Positions 22,010 through 34,789 are shown, numbered from the stretch's first letter. The stretch: DNA of 64,000 nucleotides from Thysanoteuthis rhombus (GCA_963457665.1 OY735215.1:41407825-41471824); one strand, 5' to 3'. Notes: generated by a model from the sequence alone, not told the origin. Made by a program: numbers and translations.

Positions 22010-23630
22010 CAAAGTACAAATCAGTAATCCAATATCCGATGTGTGACAGCTTATTTCATAAAGTGCTCTATACATCCAACATCAATTTAAAATCAAAAAA
22101 ACTACTTTCTTCAAGAGAAACAAAGTATATTAGTTGAATTTTTAAATCTAATTATTTTCATTGAATTGAGATAAACCATTAATCACACAATATAGAGCAA
22201 TATACTAAAAATTTGAGATAAAACTAAAGATAATCCATCACTCTAGACAACTGATAGTACCACGAAATACGTGTTGGGTGATATCTTTCCCAAATTTTTA
22301 GTACAAACATATATAGTCTAGAGAGCTTCACAGCTTTGAACAATAAACACATTGGAACAACTTTTTCAAAAATGTTTTTGTGTCACTTCAGTCACTTATT
22401 TCCCAATATCTGTTGATATAATTTATATAATTTTCTTCAGAGTTTTTTTTTTTATATTTTACATTTACTTTTGTTATTATGGTTCTATGTGTGAATTTTC
22501 TTTTGTTGAGATCATCAATTGTTTACCATGTAACCATTACAGGGATTTTGAAAACAAAACAATGATATAAACATAGCACTCTAGCAGTGTTAATTAAACA
22601 CCATCTTCCTTTCAGTTATGATTTTAATATATAGCTTACATCATACATGTACTTTGTTATTTCATATAGGGTGTTATCATAATGTATTGTTTACAGATGG
22701 CATTTTATACAACACATCATTTAAATTTTTGAAACTTACTTGGTTACCCAAATAATATATTTAATGATGTGAGAAGTTGTTTGTGTCTCTTCTATTGAGA
22801 GTTCACCCATGTGAATATTAAATCTGTTGTGTTGATTTTAATATCAGACTGCATGCAAACCAACTTATGATGTCATCTTTAAGAATGCTAATTGATAGCA
22901 GTTGATATTCTGCCAAGGTATTCAACCACAAAATTTGACAATTTTTTTCACAAATCTTAAATTTGATTTTCTATGTTGTATACCATCTTGCTTCCATCAA
23001 TTTGTTTTTTTCCTTCAAATTATCAAACAAATTACCCATACATACACGGCTGAATCAAAAACAAAACACTTTTTATCCAGTAGTAACAACTAAATAGTCT
23101 ATTCCATTAATATACTTAGAGAATTTGGTACTTGTTATATTTGTTATATATATATGTATATATATATCATTATGGAAGGAAATAATGTTGAGACGTCAAG
23201 CTATGGACTTACAGATACATCCTTTTACATAAATATATTAGTGTTCCAGCAGTAAAACTCCCAAGAATAGATAGATAGATAGATTCAGACATGCATTTTC
23301 TTGAGCGTAAACTAGAAATACTAACTAAAAAATTGAGAAGGTATTCCTTGTCTGCATTATACATTTATAAATATATATATGTAGGTCATTTATATGCATT
23401 ATGTCAGCATCAGTGGTATATCACATTTGGTGCTGTGATCGGGATGAATTTCTTTCAAATAACAAATGGACACAATGAATGACGAAGAAAAAAATGATGC
23501 AGCAGACACGTATCCCCTGGCAACAGGCTACAAGCCAGAGATAAGCAACCAGCTATGAGTTATTGATCAGATGTCGTCCAATTCAAATACGAAAGCAGTG
23601 ATTCAGTGCAGCAGACTTTTATGGCCATCT
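22010..23630. other. No gene recognised
   Basis: AT-rich with short frames only. The 72- and 63-codon frames at 22352 and 22902 are rich in Phe, Ile and Tyr and look like chance openings in T-rich DNA. Confidence 0.45.
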
Positions 23631-23634
23631 ATAC

Positions 23635-23635
<1 letters not shown>

Positions 23636-23669
<34 letters not shown>
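23636..23669. repeat. (TA)n microsatellite
   Basis: Uninterrupted alternating run. Confidence 0.95.
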
Positions 23670-23671
<2 letters not shown>

Positions 23672-23717
23672 TTTCTGAACAAATAACTTGCAAGTACACA
23701 TGCAATTTCATGCGCGT

Positions 23718-24078
23718 GTGTACAATCATCATCATCATCAACCTTTATAAGTCTACTGCTTGATAAAGGCCTTTCCCGTTTGCCTCCTCGACGATCGTAA
23801 TTGCAGTTACTTTTGCTAAGTCTCACCGGCAAACCTTTTTATCCCATCCCTCAATATTGCATCTGGTCTTTTCCTACTGCATTCACTCTCCAATGGACAC
23901 CAGTTGGTTAGCCTCTCACTACACCTTTGGTTGTCCCTTCCTGTTAAGAGTTTAGCTCAACTCCATTTTGTCTGCTAAACTATTTGAATGATATCCTCTA
24001 CCTCTAGTCCTTCGTCTGATCCATGTTGATCTTTTTCTATCTCTTAGAGTTGCTCTATCCATGGCTCTCTGTGCAGTT
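23718..24078 (-). pseudogene. RTE-like LINE 3' fragment, second family
   Basis: On the minus strand it reads FKTAQRAMDRATLRDRKRST then WIRRRTR, the QRAMER...LRDR block found after the polymerase domain in RTE-clade proteins. Further on are diverged matches to the WSWA and RWRD regions, out of frame. It ends with a (TGA)n tail (atcatcatcatcatc at 23726-23740). It differs clearly from the WRDHKTAQYI family. It is bounded on its 5' side by a (TA)n tract at 24091. Confidence 0.7.
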
Positions 24079-24085
24079 TTAAACC

Positions 24086-24090
<5 letters not shown>

Positions 24091-24146
<56 letters not shown>
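24091..24146. repeat. (TA)n microsatellite
   Basis: About 28 uninterrupted dinucleotides immediately next to the truncated LINE. Confidence 0.95.
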
Positions 24147-24148
<2 letters not shown>

Positions 24149-24325
24149 GTGATATATTTTCTATTTGTAAAAATACAAAAAGAAATAGAAAACTGATTTT
24201 ATGCATTGAAGATGTTCAATCACAGAGCTCAATATTTAACACAGAAAATAGAGCTATTAATATATATAAAATAAAAAAACAGCTATATATCATTGTAATT
24301 CTTATTTTATACATATGTGTATGTA

Positions 24326-24598
24326 TCAGGTTGTAAGAAAAGTTCCATTTGATCTTTCAGTTCATTTTGACCACCCAAATATAATGTTCATTGAAAATTC
24401 ACTTCATTTCGTCATCATATACTCTCCTTTGCTTCCAATAATCTTTTTCCATCTATTAACAAGTTTTTTGATACCAGATTTGTAAATTTCCTTTGATTCT
24501 GACCTAAAATCAGAGACTTTTAACCGCATCTCTTGGAGTGAATCATAGTCCATCTAAATGGATTTGCAAACACCCAAGCAAATGATAGACAGTTGGAG

Positions 24599-24600
<2 letters not shown>
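24326..24600 (-). pseudogene. Mariner transposase C-terminal fragment
   Basis: The minus strand reads MDYDSLQEMRLKVSDFRSES, then KEIYKSGIKKLVNRWKK and IIGSKGEYMM before a stop (24404-24406). The pattern of a basic YKSGIKKLV.RW block followed by KGEY/KGDY just before the stop is characteristic of mariner transposases. The end tcaggttgtaagaaaagttc, preceded by TA, looks like a mariner terminal repeat. The catalytic domain and N-terminus are missing; a (TA)n tract lies where the upstream part should continue. Confidence 0.7.

Positions 24601-24654
<54 letters not shown>
24601..24654. repeat. (TA)n microsatellite
   Basis: Alternating run preceded by cacacaca, at the broken end of the mariner fragment. 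Confidence 0.95.
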
Positions 24655-24659
<5 letters not shown>

Positions 24660-24805
24660 GCATATATCACTTAAAGAAATTATGTGAATTTGTGACATTT
24701 TATGAGAGCCACTTTCTTCTCAGCAATGTTGAATAATTTTGCTAAAATAATTCAGTTAGGTCACTCTGCATTGCTCAGGCTATCTGCAAAATATTAATTT
24801 ATCAT

Positions 24806-25025
24806 TTTTCTGAGATGAGGAATTATCATTATCATACACTGATCTACTTGAACTAGTATCCTCATTTTGGTTGTGGTAGTCACAACGTTTCAGACATTAT
24901 TCTCTTGAGCCTCCTTCAGACATATTTTGCAGTTGGTAACCTTCTGATGATTTCGGTCTGAACCCATTATTCAATCCGAAAGGTCGGATTGTTTTGAGTT
25001 CACTGTCCATGCTAGGGTAATACTT
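24806..25025 (+). mobile_element. Diverged relative of the 1892-2199 element
   Basis: tctgagatgaggaattat, cctcattttggttgt, tcacaacgtttcaga and gcctccttcaga follow the same order as gagatgaggtatt, cctcatcttggttg, acaacgtttcgg and ggccttcatcagg at 1868-1970. The second inverted arm is not clear. Confidence 0.5.
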
Positions 25026-25229
25026 TATGTTGGTTTATTATTCCAAGTTGCTTTGTCCTTCTGCAACGTCACTTGTCTTACTCTCCCACTGACTTCGAGT
25101 ATATGACTAAGCTTCATCTGCCACCTTATAGATAATAGTATCTAAACCATGTATACTAGCATAATATTGAGAATTAAGTTCAAAACTTGGTTTGAATATT
25201 GTACGTCACAAAATAATCCACCATAACAG

Positions 25230-25517
25230 ACGCGTGTACCAAGACTAATTATCTAAAAATTTATCTAAAATGATCCCCCACAAAATCATGAGTACAAGTT
25301 TTGGGCATTGTTGGTCAAAAATGACTACAGAGACCAAAAAATAAACTGTTTCTAGATTGTGTCCTATGGTGTACTCATGCAAATTTCCAAGGTCATAGCA
25401 CCAAAATCTTTGCAAGTAGCACCCAGAGACATAAAAATGAACTAAGAGAGAAGAATCTGTTGCTAATTGGCTGGCTGGTTGGTTGGGCGTGCCATTTGAG
25501 GGGCAACGGTGATTAAA
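25230..25517 (+). mobile_element. Dispersed repeat family 2, copy
   Basis: Head gtgtaccaagactaattatc with taaaat repeats, a gggcattgttggtcaaaaat block, an aaggtcatagcaccaaaat block, a gaagaatctgttgc block, a ggctggctggttggttgggc block, and the tail ggggcaacggtgatta. The same order of blocks is seen at 49508, 55340 and, truncated, at 39580. Non-coding; class unresolved. Confidence 0.6.
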
Positions 25518-25519
25518 TA

Positions 25520-26220
25520 GTAGCTACATTTACAAAGGGATCCCCATACCAAATACTTCACTTTTTTAAAAAAAACTTTTATTCAAGATCTCTCTCTCTC
25601 TCAAAAAATAACAGAGTGAGAAAGAAAGAAATTACCTGCACAAAGAACATGCACCCTGCTATTCTAAGTAAAGGTTTGAATCTAAATGAATAAGTCAGCT
25701 GACAGCCTAAGCTACATTTAATTTTCACTTTTGCAATGTATCCTTTTTTTTTTTTTCATCAAGTCGTATTTTTTAGGAAAGAAAAATTTTAACATCCACA
25801 TCCGAATGTAAACATTTTCAAAAAGAGATAAGACACCAGGATATTCTTTTATTCAATTATATTCTGACACATCAATATCAAGAAGAGTGAACTAACATTA
25901 AGTTAAGGAGAACTGTAAAAGTAATTCATTTACCATGACAAGAGACTGAGCCTCAAACTTAAAGCTCATGTATTATGTATCTGTCTATTGTACTTTTACA
26001 CCTACTTACTACAGTATATAAGATCTAATAAAACCTGTATATTTGAGGTAGGTATCTCAGCACATATTCAAAAAAAACAAGTAATAACCAGCGTTAATAA
26101 CCCATTAAGAGTCATTAGCTCTTCTCCAAATTCATCAACTTACAATTAGCAGAAAAGAGAAGCTAGATGTTTATGATGGGGACATTTGTAGACCTTTAAC
26201 ATGTTCGGCTAGCTAACTTT
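25520..26220. other. No gene recognised
   Basis: AT-rich with short ct, a and t homopolymer runs. Confidence 0.45.
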
Positions 26221-26224
26221 TCAT

Positions 26225-26390
26225 TTCAGTCCAGGGAATTTGAAAAATAATTCAAAGGGTGGAACTTTTGATTAAATTTACTTCCTTTGTACTTTTTGGA
26301 ATTTTTTCCCATTTTTCTTCAATTCAATTCAAATCACAAAAGAGTTCCATTTTTTAAATCCAATTCATTGAAGTTTATGAGAGCTTATAA
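26225..26390 (+). repeat. Dispersed repeat family 4, copy 1
   Basis: Shares acttcctttgtactttttgg, an ttcttcaat block and cacaaaagagttccattttt, ending attcattgaag, with 58290-58385. A weaker third copy lies at 34165-34265. Confidence 0.55.
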
Positions 26391-26819
26391 AAGGTCTCTG
26401 AATCAAAGATTACTAAGCAAATTAGAACCAGCTCTGAGTATACGAATGGATATCAGTGTACATGCATCAAAATGAAAAAGAAGACACAGATATCATAATA
26501 TCTATATGCCAGTATTGCTTCCTGGGCTCTTAGTTAGGATCGATCATGTCTCATCTTTGGGTCAGACATGACAGAAATGGAGCGAACCTGGTCCCCAGCA
26601 GAACCTCCCCACTACCCTAAAAACAGAGGGTCATGGGTTGCTCCTATACTTTTTTGGCGCATGCCATGGAGACAGAGCAATTTTTATCTTCACTGCTCTC
26701 ATAGGGAGGCAAATGAATAAAATTTATCTGCCTATTAGAAACTGTCAACCAAAACTGTCAACTGGTTTCTAGTATTAAGTATGAGTGAGAACCTACGATG
26801 CCTTGATGATTACCCAGCT

Positions 26820-26880
26820 CATCTTGAAGACCAGGGATGGCAAATATTTTTAGTTCAGGGTCAAAATTTGAATTTTTTGA
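26820..26880 (+). mobile_element. hAT-like end sequence
   Basis: ccagggatggcaaatatttt resembles the start of several hAT non-autonomous elements. The partner end was not found. Confidence 0.25.
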
Positions 26881-27015
26881 ATAATCCTGTCTTAGGAATG
26901 TCACTTTCATGTATACATATAATTCATTTTTCAGTAAATCCTTATAGGTAAGCAGACTGTTTTCTGATACATCTATAAAACTAGGAATTTGATAATGTAT
27001 GATTAGAGATTTCAA

Positions 27016-28015
27016 AATATACTAATGAAACTCCTCCATCACTTTCATAGGCTAATCTACTCGTGAGTTCAATTCCACTACTGTGCCAGACTAAGCTTAG
27101 CCAAGTAAATACCTATAACAAGTTGACTGAAGAGTTTATTTTTCACAGTTGAATATTTCACCCCTACACAGGAAGTGACTATTCTCCTTTGTAAATTAGA
27201 AATTCCTTCAAAATGTCAATATGATATACACCAATATTTTCATCTTTAATTATTCTTACATGCTACAAATGAAACCAACATTCATTCTAATGTGATTGTG
27301 ACTACATCAAGGGATAGTTCTTTGTGAAAGATCATCGTTGTTTTAGCACAAGTCTTATAAATCAATAAACAAATAGAAGTTACAAGTGCAAAACCATTTA
27401 TCCTCTGTAATTCATTAAGTTTTACATTTCATTTCTATAAAACCTTTCTCTTAAAATTGTATTTTATCAGTATCAGACACCTTTATTGATAAGTCATTAA
27501 AATTCTAGCTATCATAAACTTTTGGGTTAATTTCATCATAAATTCAAAAAACCATTACCTTTAACTTAATGCTACCATGTCTGCAATATAGTTAGATTAG
27601 TAAAAATTGATTGATTTCCAAAAGAAGAAGAAAAATTCATTCTAGCAGACAAAGATATTATTTCAAGACATTCATTAGCTACGATAGAATAACCAACTGG
27701 ATCTGGATCAAACATTGGACCGGTCATCTAAACTTCACAGCAACCAGTTTTTAAAAGTAAGAATACTTCAGTTATTCAGAATCTACTAAAATAATATGCA
27801 ATGTGTATTTGTTTATTTATTCTTTCTGTAACACCCCTGGTCAATTAAATATACATTGTGACCAAAGGAACATAATCGACTTAATGATAATATTGTCAAG
27901 TTGCATCCTATGCATAATTCATTTCTATTGTCCGCGTACATAGACCGCAATGTGTATCCACATATTTCGTAAATGCTGTCATTTTTGATGACACAGGTAC
28001 ACTAGTATCAATAAT
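27016..28015. other. No gene recognised
   Basis: AT-rich, with no usable frame and no repeat that I could pair. Confidence 0.45.
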
Positions 28016-28019
28016 AGCC

Positions 28020-28076
28020 TCAATCTTGGGGAAGGTCTATGTCCAACGACTGACGCCAAAAGGCTGATAATGGTGT
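28020..28076 (+). pseudogene. RTE-like LINE extreme 3' end (copy 5)
   Basis: tcttggggaaggtctatgtc then caac and gccaaaaggctgataatgg is the last 55 bp of the family seen at 12255-12312. Extreme 5' truncation. Confidence 0.6.
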
Positions 28077-28689
28077 GGCACTCTTGAAATCCTTGGCTCA
28101 ATATGTAATTTCCATGACATTAGAAATGTTTCAATGATATTCATTAATCAGGAATCAGAATGCAACTATACATACACACAAAGTCAGGGGGTGATGCACA
28201 ACAGTGAAAACGCACAACCAGTATGCAAAGAAAATTACAAAAGGTGTTACATTATCATCAAAATGGAAACAAATTACTGAATGTATGAATTATTAAGGAA
28301 GGACAGAGAAGAAATGCAAAGGTCTATCAATTGAATTTCTGCTGCCAACCAGTTCAATCACTTAATTATTAATGAGAGGTGAAAACGACAAAGGCAGGCT
28401 TTATCGAGGAAAAAAAAACAACAATAAGTGCACCAAAAACGAGAAAGAAAAATATTTTCATTTAATTTTCAATATGAATATGTTTGTTCCAGGGGGTTGG
28501 GATTGGCTTGTTTTGTGGGTTGGTTATCGCTTCATTAATGAAGAATCACAAAGATTCAGGAAAATTACAAAATGCCTGAGGTAAAACATGCATCATTTTC
28601 AATAGGCGTGAATCCGTTCGTTTACTCAACACAATATTTGCTTCAGAGTTTTCAATGCATCATGGGATAAAAGTGAACAAACTGATATA

Positions 28690-29612
28690 GCTATGAACGA
28701 ACAAACAAACAGATATATATGAACAGACTGAGATGGATAGATAGATATGAACAGGGATTGATAGATATGAACAGGCTCAGATAGAGAGATGGATATGAAC
28801 TGATTGAGACGGATAGATAGATATGAACAGACTGAGATAGACAGATAGATATAAACAGACTGAGATAGACAGATAGATATAAACAGACTGAGATAGACAG
28901 ATAGATATGAACAGATTGAGATAGAGATAGATATGAACAGATTGAGATAGAGATAGATATGAACTGACTAAGATAAAGATAGATATGAACTGACTAAGAT
29001 AATCATAGATATGAACTGACTAAGATAGAGAGATAGATATGAACTGACTAAGATAGAGAGATAGATATGAACTGACTAAGATAGAGAGATAGATGTGAAC
29101 AGACTGAGATTGATTGATAGATATGAACAGACAGATTAATTGATAGATATGAACAGACTAGGATTGATAGATATGAACAGACTAGGATTGATAGATATGA
29201 ACAGACTAGGATTGATAGATATGAACAGACTGTGATAGATTGATAGGTAGATATGAACAGACTGAGAGATTGATAGATAGATATGAACAGACTGAGATTG
29301 ATTCATAGATAGTTATGAACAGACTGAGATATAGACAAATAGATAGTAAGGTAGATATGAATTGACCAAGATTGATAAATATTAACAGTCTGAGATAGAT
29401 TGTCAGGTAGATATGAATTGATTGAGATGATTAATGAGATATGAATTGATTGAGATAGATAATTAGGGAGATATGAATTGACTGAGATGATTAGGTAGAT
29501 ATGAATTGACTGAGATAATTAGGGAGATCTGAATTGACTGAGATAGATAATTAGGTAGATATGAACTGACTGAGAGAGATAATTAGGTAGACATGAACTT
29601 ACTGAGATAAAT
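28690..29612. repeat. GATA-rich minisatellite array A
   Basis: Units of 24-32 bp built from agatagatatgaacagactg and gagatagac-type spacers. Subtypes change along the array: aacagactgagatagac on the left, aactgactaagatag in the middle, aattgactgagataattagg on the right. Confidence 0.9.
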
Positions 29613-29616
29613 TATA

Positions 29617-31069
29617 AGGCTGGGTGGTATATTGATTTATCATGATATATCGATATATTTTCAAACAGTATAAGTTTGAGCAATACTTTTCACATCTATA
29701 AAGCCACAATGATGCTAATTTAGCTATTTTGGTTCTAGATCTAACTCTTTTTCTTCTCAGGCTCACCTGTCCCCCTTCCCTCTATCACAGTTCCTCTTAT
29801 CTATCTCACTTGAAAACTTTTTTGTCCTATTTACATTTTTGCCAAACTGCAATTGGTGACCTTTAATCGGAAATTCATCAAACTTCGGAATTTCAGTCAT
29901 TGGAAGTTGAGATTGTTGAGACATGATTAAGAGAGAAAGGAAAACAGGAAGAATGATATCATGACGTCATGTCATATCTACTCTCGTTTGCAAGTTCTCA
30001 GTATCTTTTTGTGAACCTCGAGTTGCTATTATGAAAAATATTATTTTTATCAAATAACAGGTACATACATTTTATTTGTTTTTCTTTTTTTATGAAAAAA
30101 AAATCTGCAACTGGGATATCATTAAAACAGGGAATCTTATAACAAAAGCATTAAGAAATATAAAAACGTAACAATTTTACAAAGGGCGTATATTTGTCCA
30201 TAATTTTTAGTTGTTTGTCAAACCAAGATATATCATTAATGATCACAAATAAAATCCCAATTTTCCTCAGAGTTTTCATGACTCAGTGGTCTAAAATGTC
30301 TGCGAAACAACAGAATCCAATTGGGAGTGACACATTTTTTTCCTTTCTTCTTTGCTTGCAAGGTCAGTGACAGATTAACCATTATGCTGAGTAGGCTTTC
30401 TCATTCTTTCTTACTTATTTTCAAGGCTAACAGTGGATCAACCATCAAGCTAAGTAGGCTTTTCTTTCTTCCTCTTGTCAAACTCCTATAATTAAGTTTT
30501 GGCCCTATCTTTAATTGTAACAATAATAACGGATCACAATGACCAGACCAAAAACCAGAGATGTTATGCATGAATAACAGTGATACAGTGACGTACACTA
30601 CAATCAATGACAAATTCACTTCAACTGCTAAAACCCAACTCAGGCTGACTTGTTCAGCTGAAGTTGGCAAATCCAATTTACAGAAACTATCAATAATGGA
30701 GTTGGGATGAGACACAGTTTCAGGGTAATACTGTATGGAGAAATGAATTCTGTTTAGCTTACATTTTAGATTCAATGAAGCAAGAGAGTTTGACCAGAGC
30801 ACAGCCAAGCTTCAAATTTTAGGTTTCTTATGGTCAGAGTATTCTTGTCATATTTGAAAAAGCAGCATTCCCAGAGATAAGCCTATTTTGTTTCATCTTT
30901 TTATTTATTATAATTTTGATTTCAGCCTGTTTTGATAAAAGTTTTTGTGAAATCTCACGTGGCTTTGACTTGCAATTGAAAATGAAAAAATGGCCAGGAT
31001 ATATATTGTATATCAGTAATCAGCCAGACAATACAGGGATATGAATTGCTGTCCATATCATCCAACCCT
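29617..31069. mobile_element. Probable 1.45-kb DNA transposon inside the GATA array
   Basis: The left end aggctgggtggtatattgat, followed by tatcatgatatatcgatat, is inverted-matched by the right end gtccatatcatccaaccct. Ends starting aagggyTGGGyGrTAT are common among animal hAT-type non-autonomous elements. GATA-type repeats lie directly on both sides. A minus-strand frame of 135 codons (30401-30808) is open inside, but it starts at TTG and has no recognised motif. A diverged direct duplication (gattaaccattatgctgagt and gatcaaccatcaagctaagt) lies at 30370-30460. Confidence 0.55.
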
Positions 31070-31071
31070 TA

Positions 31072-31515
31072 TAGATATGGACTAAGATATATACATAGAT
31101 TGATAGATATGAAGACTGACAGATAGATTTACTGATATAAACTGACTGACATAGATTGGTAGATAGATATGAACAGATTGATAGATAGATATGAACAGAC
31201 TGACAGATAGATTGATAGATATGAACAGACTGACAGATAGATTGATAGATATGAACAGACTGACAGATAGATTCATAGATATGAACAGACTGACAGATAG
31301 ATTGATAGATATGAACGGACTGACAGATAGATTGATAGATATGAACGGACTGACAGATAGATATGAACAGATTAACAGATATGAACAGACTGACAGTTCT
31401 ATAGATATGAACAGACCGATAGATCTATAGATATGAACAGACTGGCAGATTTATAGATATGAACAGACTGACAGATTTATAGATATGAACAGACTGACGA
31501 TAGATTGAGAGATAT
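31072..31515. repeat. GATA-rich minisatellite array B, 30-bp unit
   Basis: Units of the type atgaacagactgacagatag plus attgatagat, about eight in register at 31190-31370. The 30-bp length keeps one plus frame open (MNRLTDRLID repeats), a simple consequence of period and composition. Confidence 0.9.
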
Positions 31516-31519
31516 GATC

Positions 31520-31740
31520 AGATTGGAAAAATTGAACGTTTCATCCAAAAACATTCTTCATACATACCCTAGTAGTTCAAATTATGGTCATCAATACTGT
31601 CACATAACTGTTTTAATATTATGTGTTTACTTCATATTTTGTGCATATAATTGTATCAGCTGTATTTCAGTTGTGGTGTTATTTGAACTTAGTAAAGCAT
31701 GTATGTAACGTTGAATTTTTCATACTATGCAAATACTTAC
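31520..31740. other. Unique spacer between GATA arrays B and C
   Basis: Non-repetitive sequence of about 220 bp with a 67-codon frame starting MRDMIRLEKLNVSS and no recognised motif. Confidence 0.4.
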
Positions 31741-31749
31741 TGGTCCCAC

Positions 31750-31975
31750 TGTAGATACATAGATATTACTAGGCATAGATAGACAGATAGATCTGACCAG
31801 TGATTGATAGACTGATAGATCTGACCGATGACAGACTGATAGATATGACCAAGGATGGATAGATAGATCTGACTATTGATTGACAGGGGTAGGTAGACAG
31901 ATAGATCTGACCAGGGATACATAGACATAGATTTGACCAAATACATAGATAGATCTGACCAAATAAACATATAGA
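31750..31975. repeat. GATA-rich minisatellite array C
   Basis: Units with gatagatctgaccag in place of gatagatatgaacag; irregular 24-40 bp period. Confidence 0.85.
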
Positions 31976-32466
31976 GAGAAAAGGCTAAAAATCATAGCTT
32001 AGAGACAAAGATATTGGATTCGATAAGTACTCTAAAGTAATGATTATGTTACAATGTTGTACAGTGTAAATCTTCTAAGCAGCCGTAAAAATTAGCATTC
32101 AAAAGAGTAGCTTTTATGTCATTAAAAAATATCACTGAAAGCAAACCCCCTCTCATCTGAACTTGCAAGGTCTGTTCAATTGACTCACTGATTTATCAGG
32201 ACATAAGTCAATTCTGCAATCTCCAACAAATGTATGTATCTCAGGTTTTCTCCTTCAATCAACATTTATCCCCTTGACTTGTCTTTATAAGTCTGTCTAC
32301 TCTTCTAATGATGGCTGCCACTTGTTTCAAATCTAATGGCAGTGAAATCATATTTTTGATGAACACAGCCTGGTCAAAGTATTAGACGTTAACAATCAAA
32401 CCATCTTCCAGTTATCCTACGAAATGGCATAGAAATGCAATTATGCCACCCGAGATTTTATCGAAA

Positions 32467-32800
32467 CAGGTCTGGTTAGTCACTTGATAGAAACAGTCTC
32501 ATGACTGACGTCTTTAGGCAGCATGTCATGTTGGTCAATAAAAAGTTTGAATTTTCAAAGTACAAGGTTGGATGCTGCTAGACACAAAGAGGATAATTTA
32601 GCATAAACTTACATTGTAAATTGAACACTTTATTAAAAACTTATCCAAAAAGAAGAAAAAAATTCTTTCCTAGACATAAGGAGTAAATGTTCAAATTTTT
32701 GGCCCTCTACCTCCATTGCTGCGGCCAGTATGCATGATACGTACATACATACATAGCCAGCCTGCCAAGCCAACCTAAAAATCAAAGAAACCAATGTCGA
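32467..32800 (+). mobile_element. Dispersed repeat family 1, copy 3
   Basis: Head caggtctggttagtcacttg, then gaaacagtctcatgactgac, ggcagcatg, acttacattgtaaattgaac. The tail acatacatagccagcctgcc then aagccaacct is shared with 36530-36570. Confidence 0.65.
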
Positions 32801-32809
32801 CAGTTTCGA

Positions 32810-34160
32810 ATCAAAACTAAAGTGGACACTTCGTGTGCAGACACAGGTCATTCAGTGCATAATCAGGAAGTCAGGTCGGACATTCTAACCGTCAAGTAAG
32901 TGCACAATTAGAATTTACAATTTTGTTAAATAAATTCTCTATTGTTATTGGCAGCTTCCAGCAAAGAAAGGAGAGAAAACAGACATAGTGGAAATGAACA
33001 GGTGTTCAGTAAAGAATTACAATTTTTTCAACAACACTAGCTGAAAACCTTATGTTTAGAACAGGATACTGGCTAGCAAGAAAAAGAAACAATGAAGACC
33101 TCTTTTGACTTTTTAGGCTTCCATACTTTAAAATCAGGGACATTAGTTTTTGGCTTGAGAAAAAAAATCTGTTTTGCTCCCAGATTTATGGACCTCTTTG
33201 GAAATATAGTTTAAAACTAGCCCCTATGAAATATCTTCAGCATAGAACTGTTTTATTGAGGTAAAACGCAATTTTCTTGAAAGATCATCTGATGCAGCAG
33301 AATACGATAATAGCTACAGAGTTTTAGGGACATTTTTTTCCCTTTGTTCAAGATACTCAGGAAATGTTTATTCCTTCTGGATTTTACACCGATGATCATG
33401 TAAACATTTGATTGCCACTTAAAAGCAAGAAGATGTATCATCCTACTCCAACGTCCTGGAATCAGATACGGACAAATTGTACATCAACAGCAAGTTTAGA
33501 TCTAAGAAAGCGATACAAAGCAGGCGCCAAATACACACCAATTGTAGCCAAGAAAGAAAGCAAAAGCAATATGCTTTCTATCGTCCTTTTAATGTAACCC
33601 ACTGGCATCCATTAACCTCCCTTAATCTAGATTCAATCAAGGTAGCTCTCCCTTGAAATCTCACTCTGCATGGCAATGTCAACAGATGAAGGCAAGAGAA
33701 ATAAAACTCAGGTCAGAGAAGTGAAACTTGTTAAAGTAGTTTGCCTGAGCCCCAGTTGAGATTTAATAGCAGCATTACATTCTCTTTCTCTGTTTTCTGA
33801 AGAAAAGTATTTCTTAAGTGGTTTTTACCAGCCTGACCGCCTACCTCCCTACTCGCTTTCTGTCAGGCAGGCAGGCTACCACATGTAGTAACATAATAAA
33901 TAACATGCAAGGTGGATTGAATAACTTAATGGTGCTGTATTGGGAGGGGGGCTGGGGGAAAAAGGGAGGCAAAGAATCCACAAATCACCTTCAGCAGCCC
34001 TCAAGCAATACATCAGCGGTCTCATCCTCAATGGCACATTGCTACTTAACACATTTATCCTCAACACATTCCCAAACACTTTTCCAGTGTCTTCGGGTAT
34101 ATACAATTCTGCTCAAAGGTTTAATTCATATGTATTAACACTTAAATTCATGTAGAAAAA
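32810..34160. other. No gene recognised
   Basis: Less repetitive than its surroundings. A 106-codon plus frame (33818-34138) begins at GTG, and no motif is seen in it. Local composition near 33930-34000 is G-rich. Confidence 0.4.
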
Positions 34161-34164
34161 ATTC

Positions 34165-34265
34165 AATTTTGAGTGAAGTAACTTTTGATTACAGTTACAC
34201 CTCTTTGAACTTTGGGTAATTTTATTAAAAATTCTGTTCAATTCACTGAGGAGTTCTATAAGTTT
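34165..34265 (+). repeat. Dispersed repeat family 4, diverged copy
   Basis: aagtaacttttgattacagt, ctttgaactttgggtaattt and gttcaattcactgaggagtt follow the order of the blocks at 26260-26380 and 58300-58385. Confidence 0.35.
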
Positions 34266-34587
34266 TACGGTATTTTCAGATGAGTTTGATTATCACTCAC
34301 AGGCAGTTACTTATGGTTCATGAATTTAAGAGTTGAGATGAACCACTTGAAACAATTCTTGCTTTTATCTTTTATACAAATACCAAATTCTAGTTTTGCA
34401 AGGATAATGCCCTCAGAGGGTTAGAAAGATTTCAAATACAGATTTCCAGAGATGGAAAATATGTACTATGGCTTGGACAAATTCACAATGCAACGTGAGT
34501 TTGAAGATAATGAAAAAATTTAATCAGAAAATTTATGCTTCCCTAAGTTCAGGATACATCCATACATATATTGCTAATACATAGGTG

Positions 34588-34780
34588 GGTGGATCAATAA
34601 GTTCATGGCTTGACACAGTTATTAACTAAATTTTGATCTGAAGTTTCCATTGTATAATTTTTTATCTATAATATTAATGAAGAAATATTGGGTAAAGTGC
34701 ATTGACAAAAAAAAGAGATTATGTTGAAAAGTGAATATCTTTGTGTAATATGCATTTCCATCATAGATTAATTGATATAC
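34588..34780 (+). mobile_element. Mariner deletion derivative (copy 2)
   Basis: ggatcaataagttcatggct, then gaattttgatctga-like text (aaattttgatctgaagtttc), then aaagtgcattgac and gattatgttgaaaagtga. The last reads DYVEK and a stop, as at the C-terminus of mariner transposases. The bulk of the coding region is absent. Confidence 0.6.
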
Positions 34781-34789
34781 CTACGTACT

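Noticed and set aside
26530-26700. GC-richer patch as an exon or tRNA
   Set aside because: ggttcgctcc on the minus strand resembles a B box, but no A box or reading frame supports it.
30401-30808. 135-codon minus-strand frame as a host gene
   Set aside because: It starts at TTG, has no recognised motif, and lies inside a probable DNA transposon; kept only as a note in that entry.
31191-31430. Repeat protein MNRLTDRLID
   Set aside because: Product of a 30-bp GATA-type minisatellite; period and composition explain the open frame.
33818-34138. 106-codon plus-strand frame
   Set aside because: It starts at GTG, overlaps equally open frames on both strands, and shows no motif.
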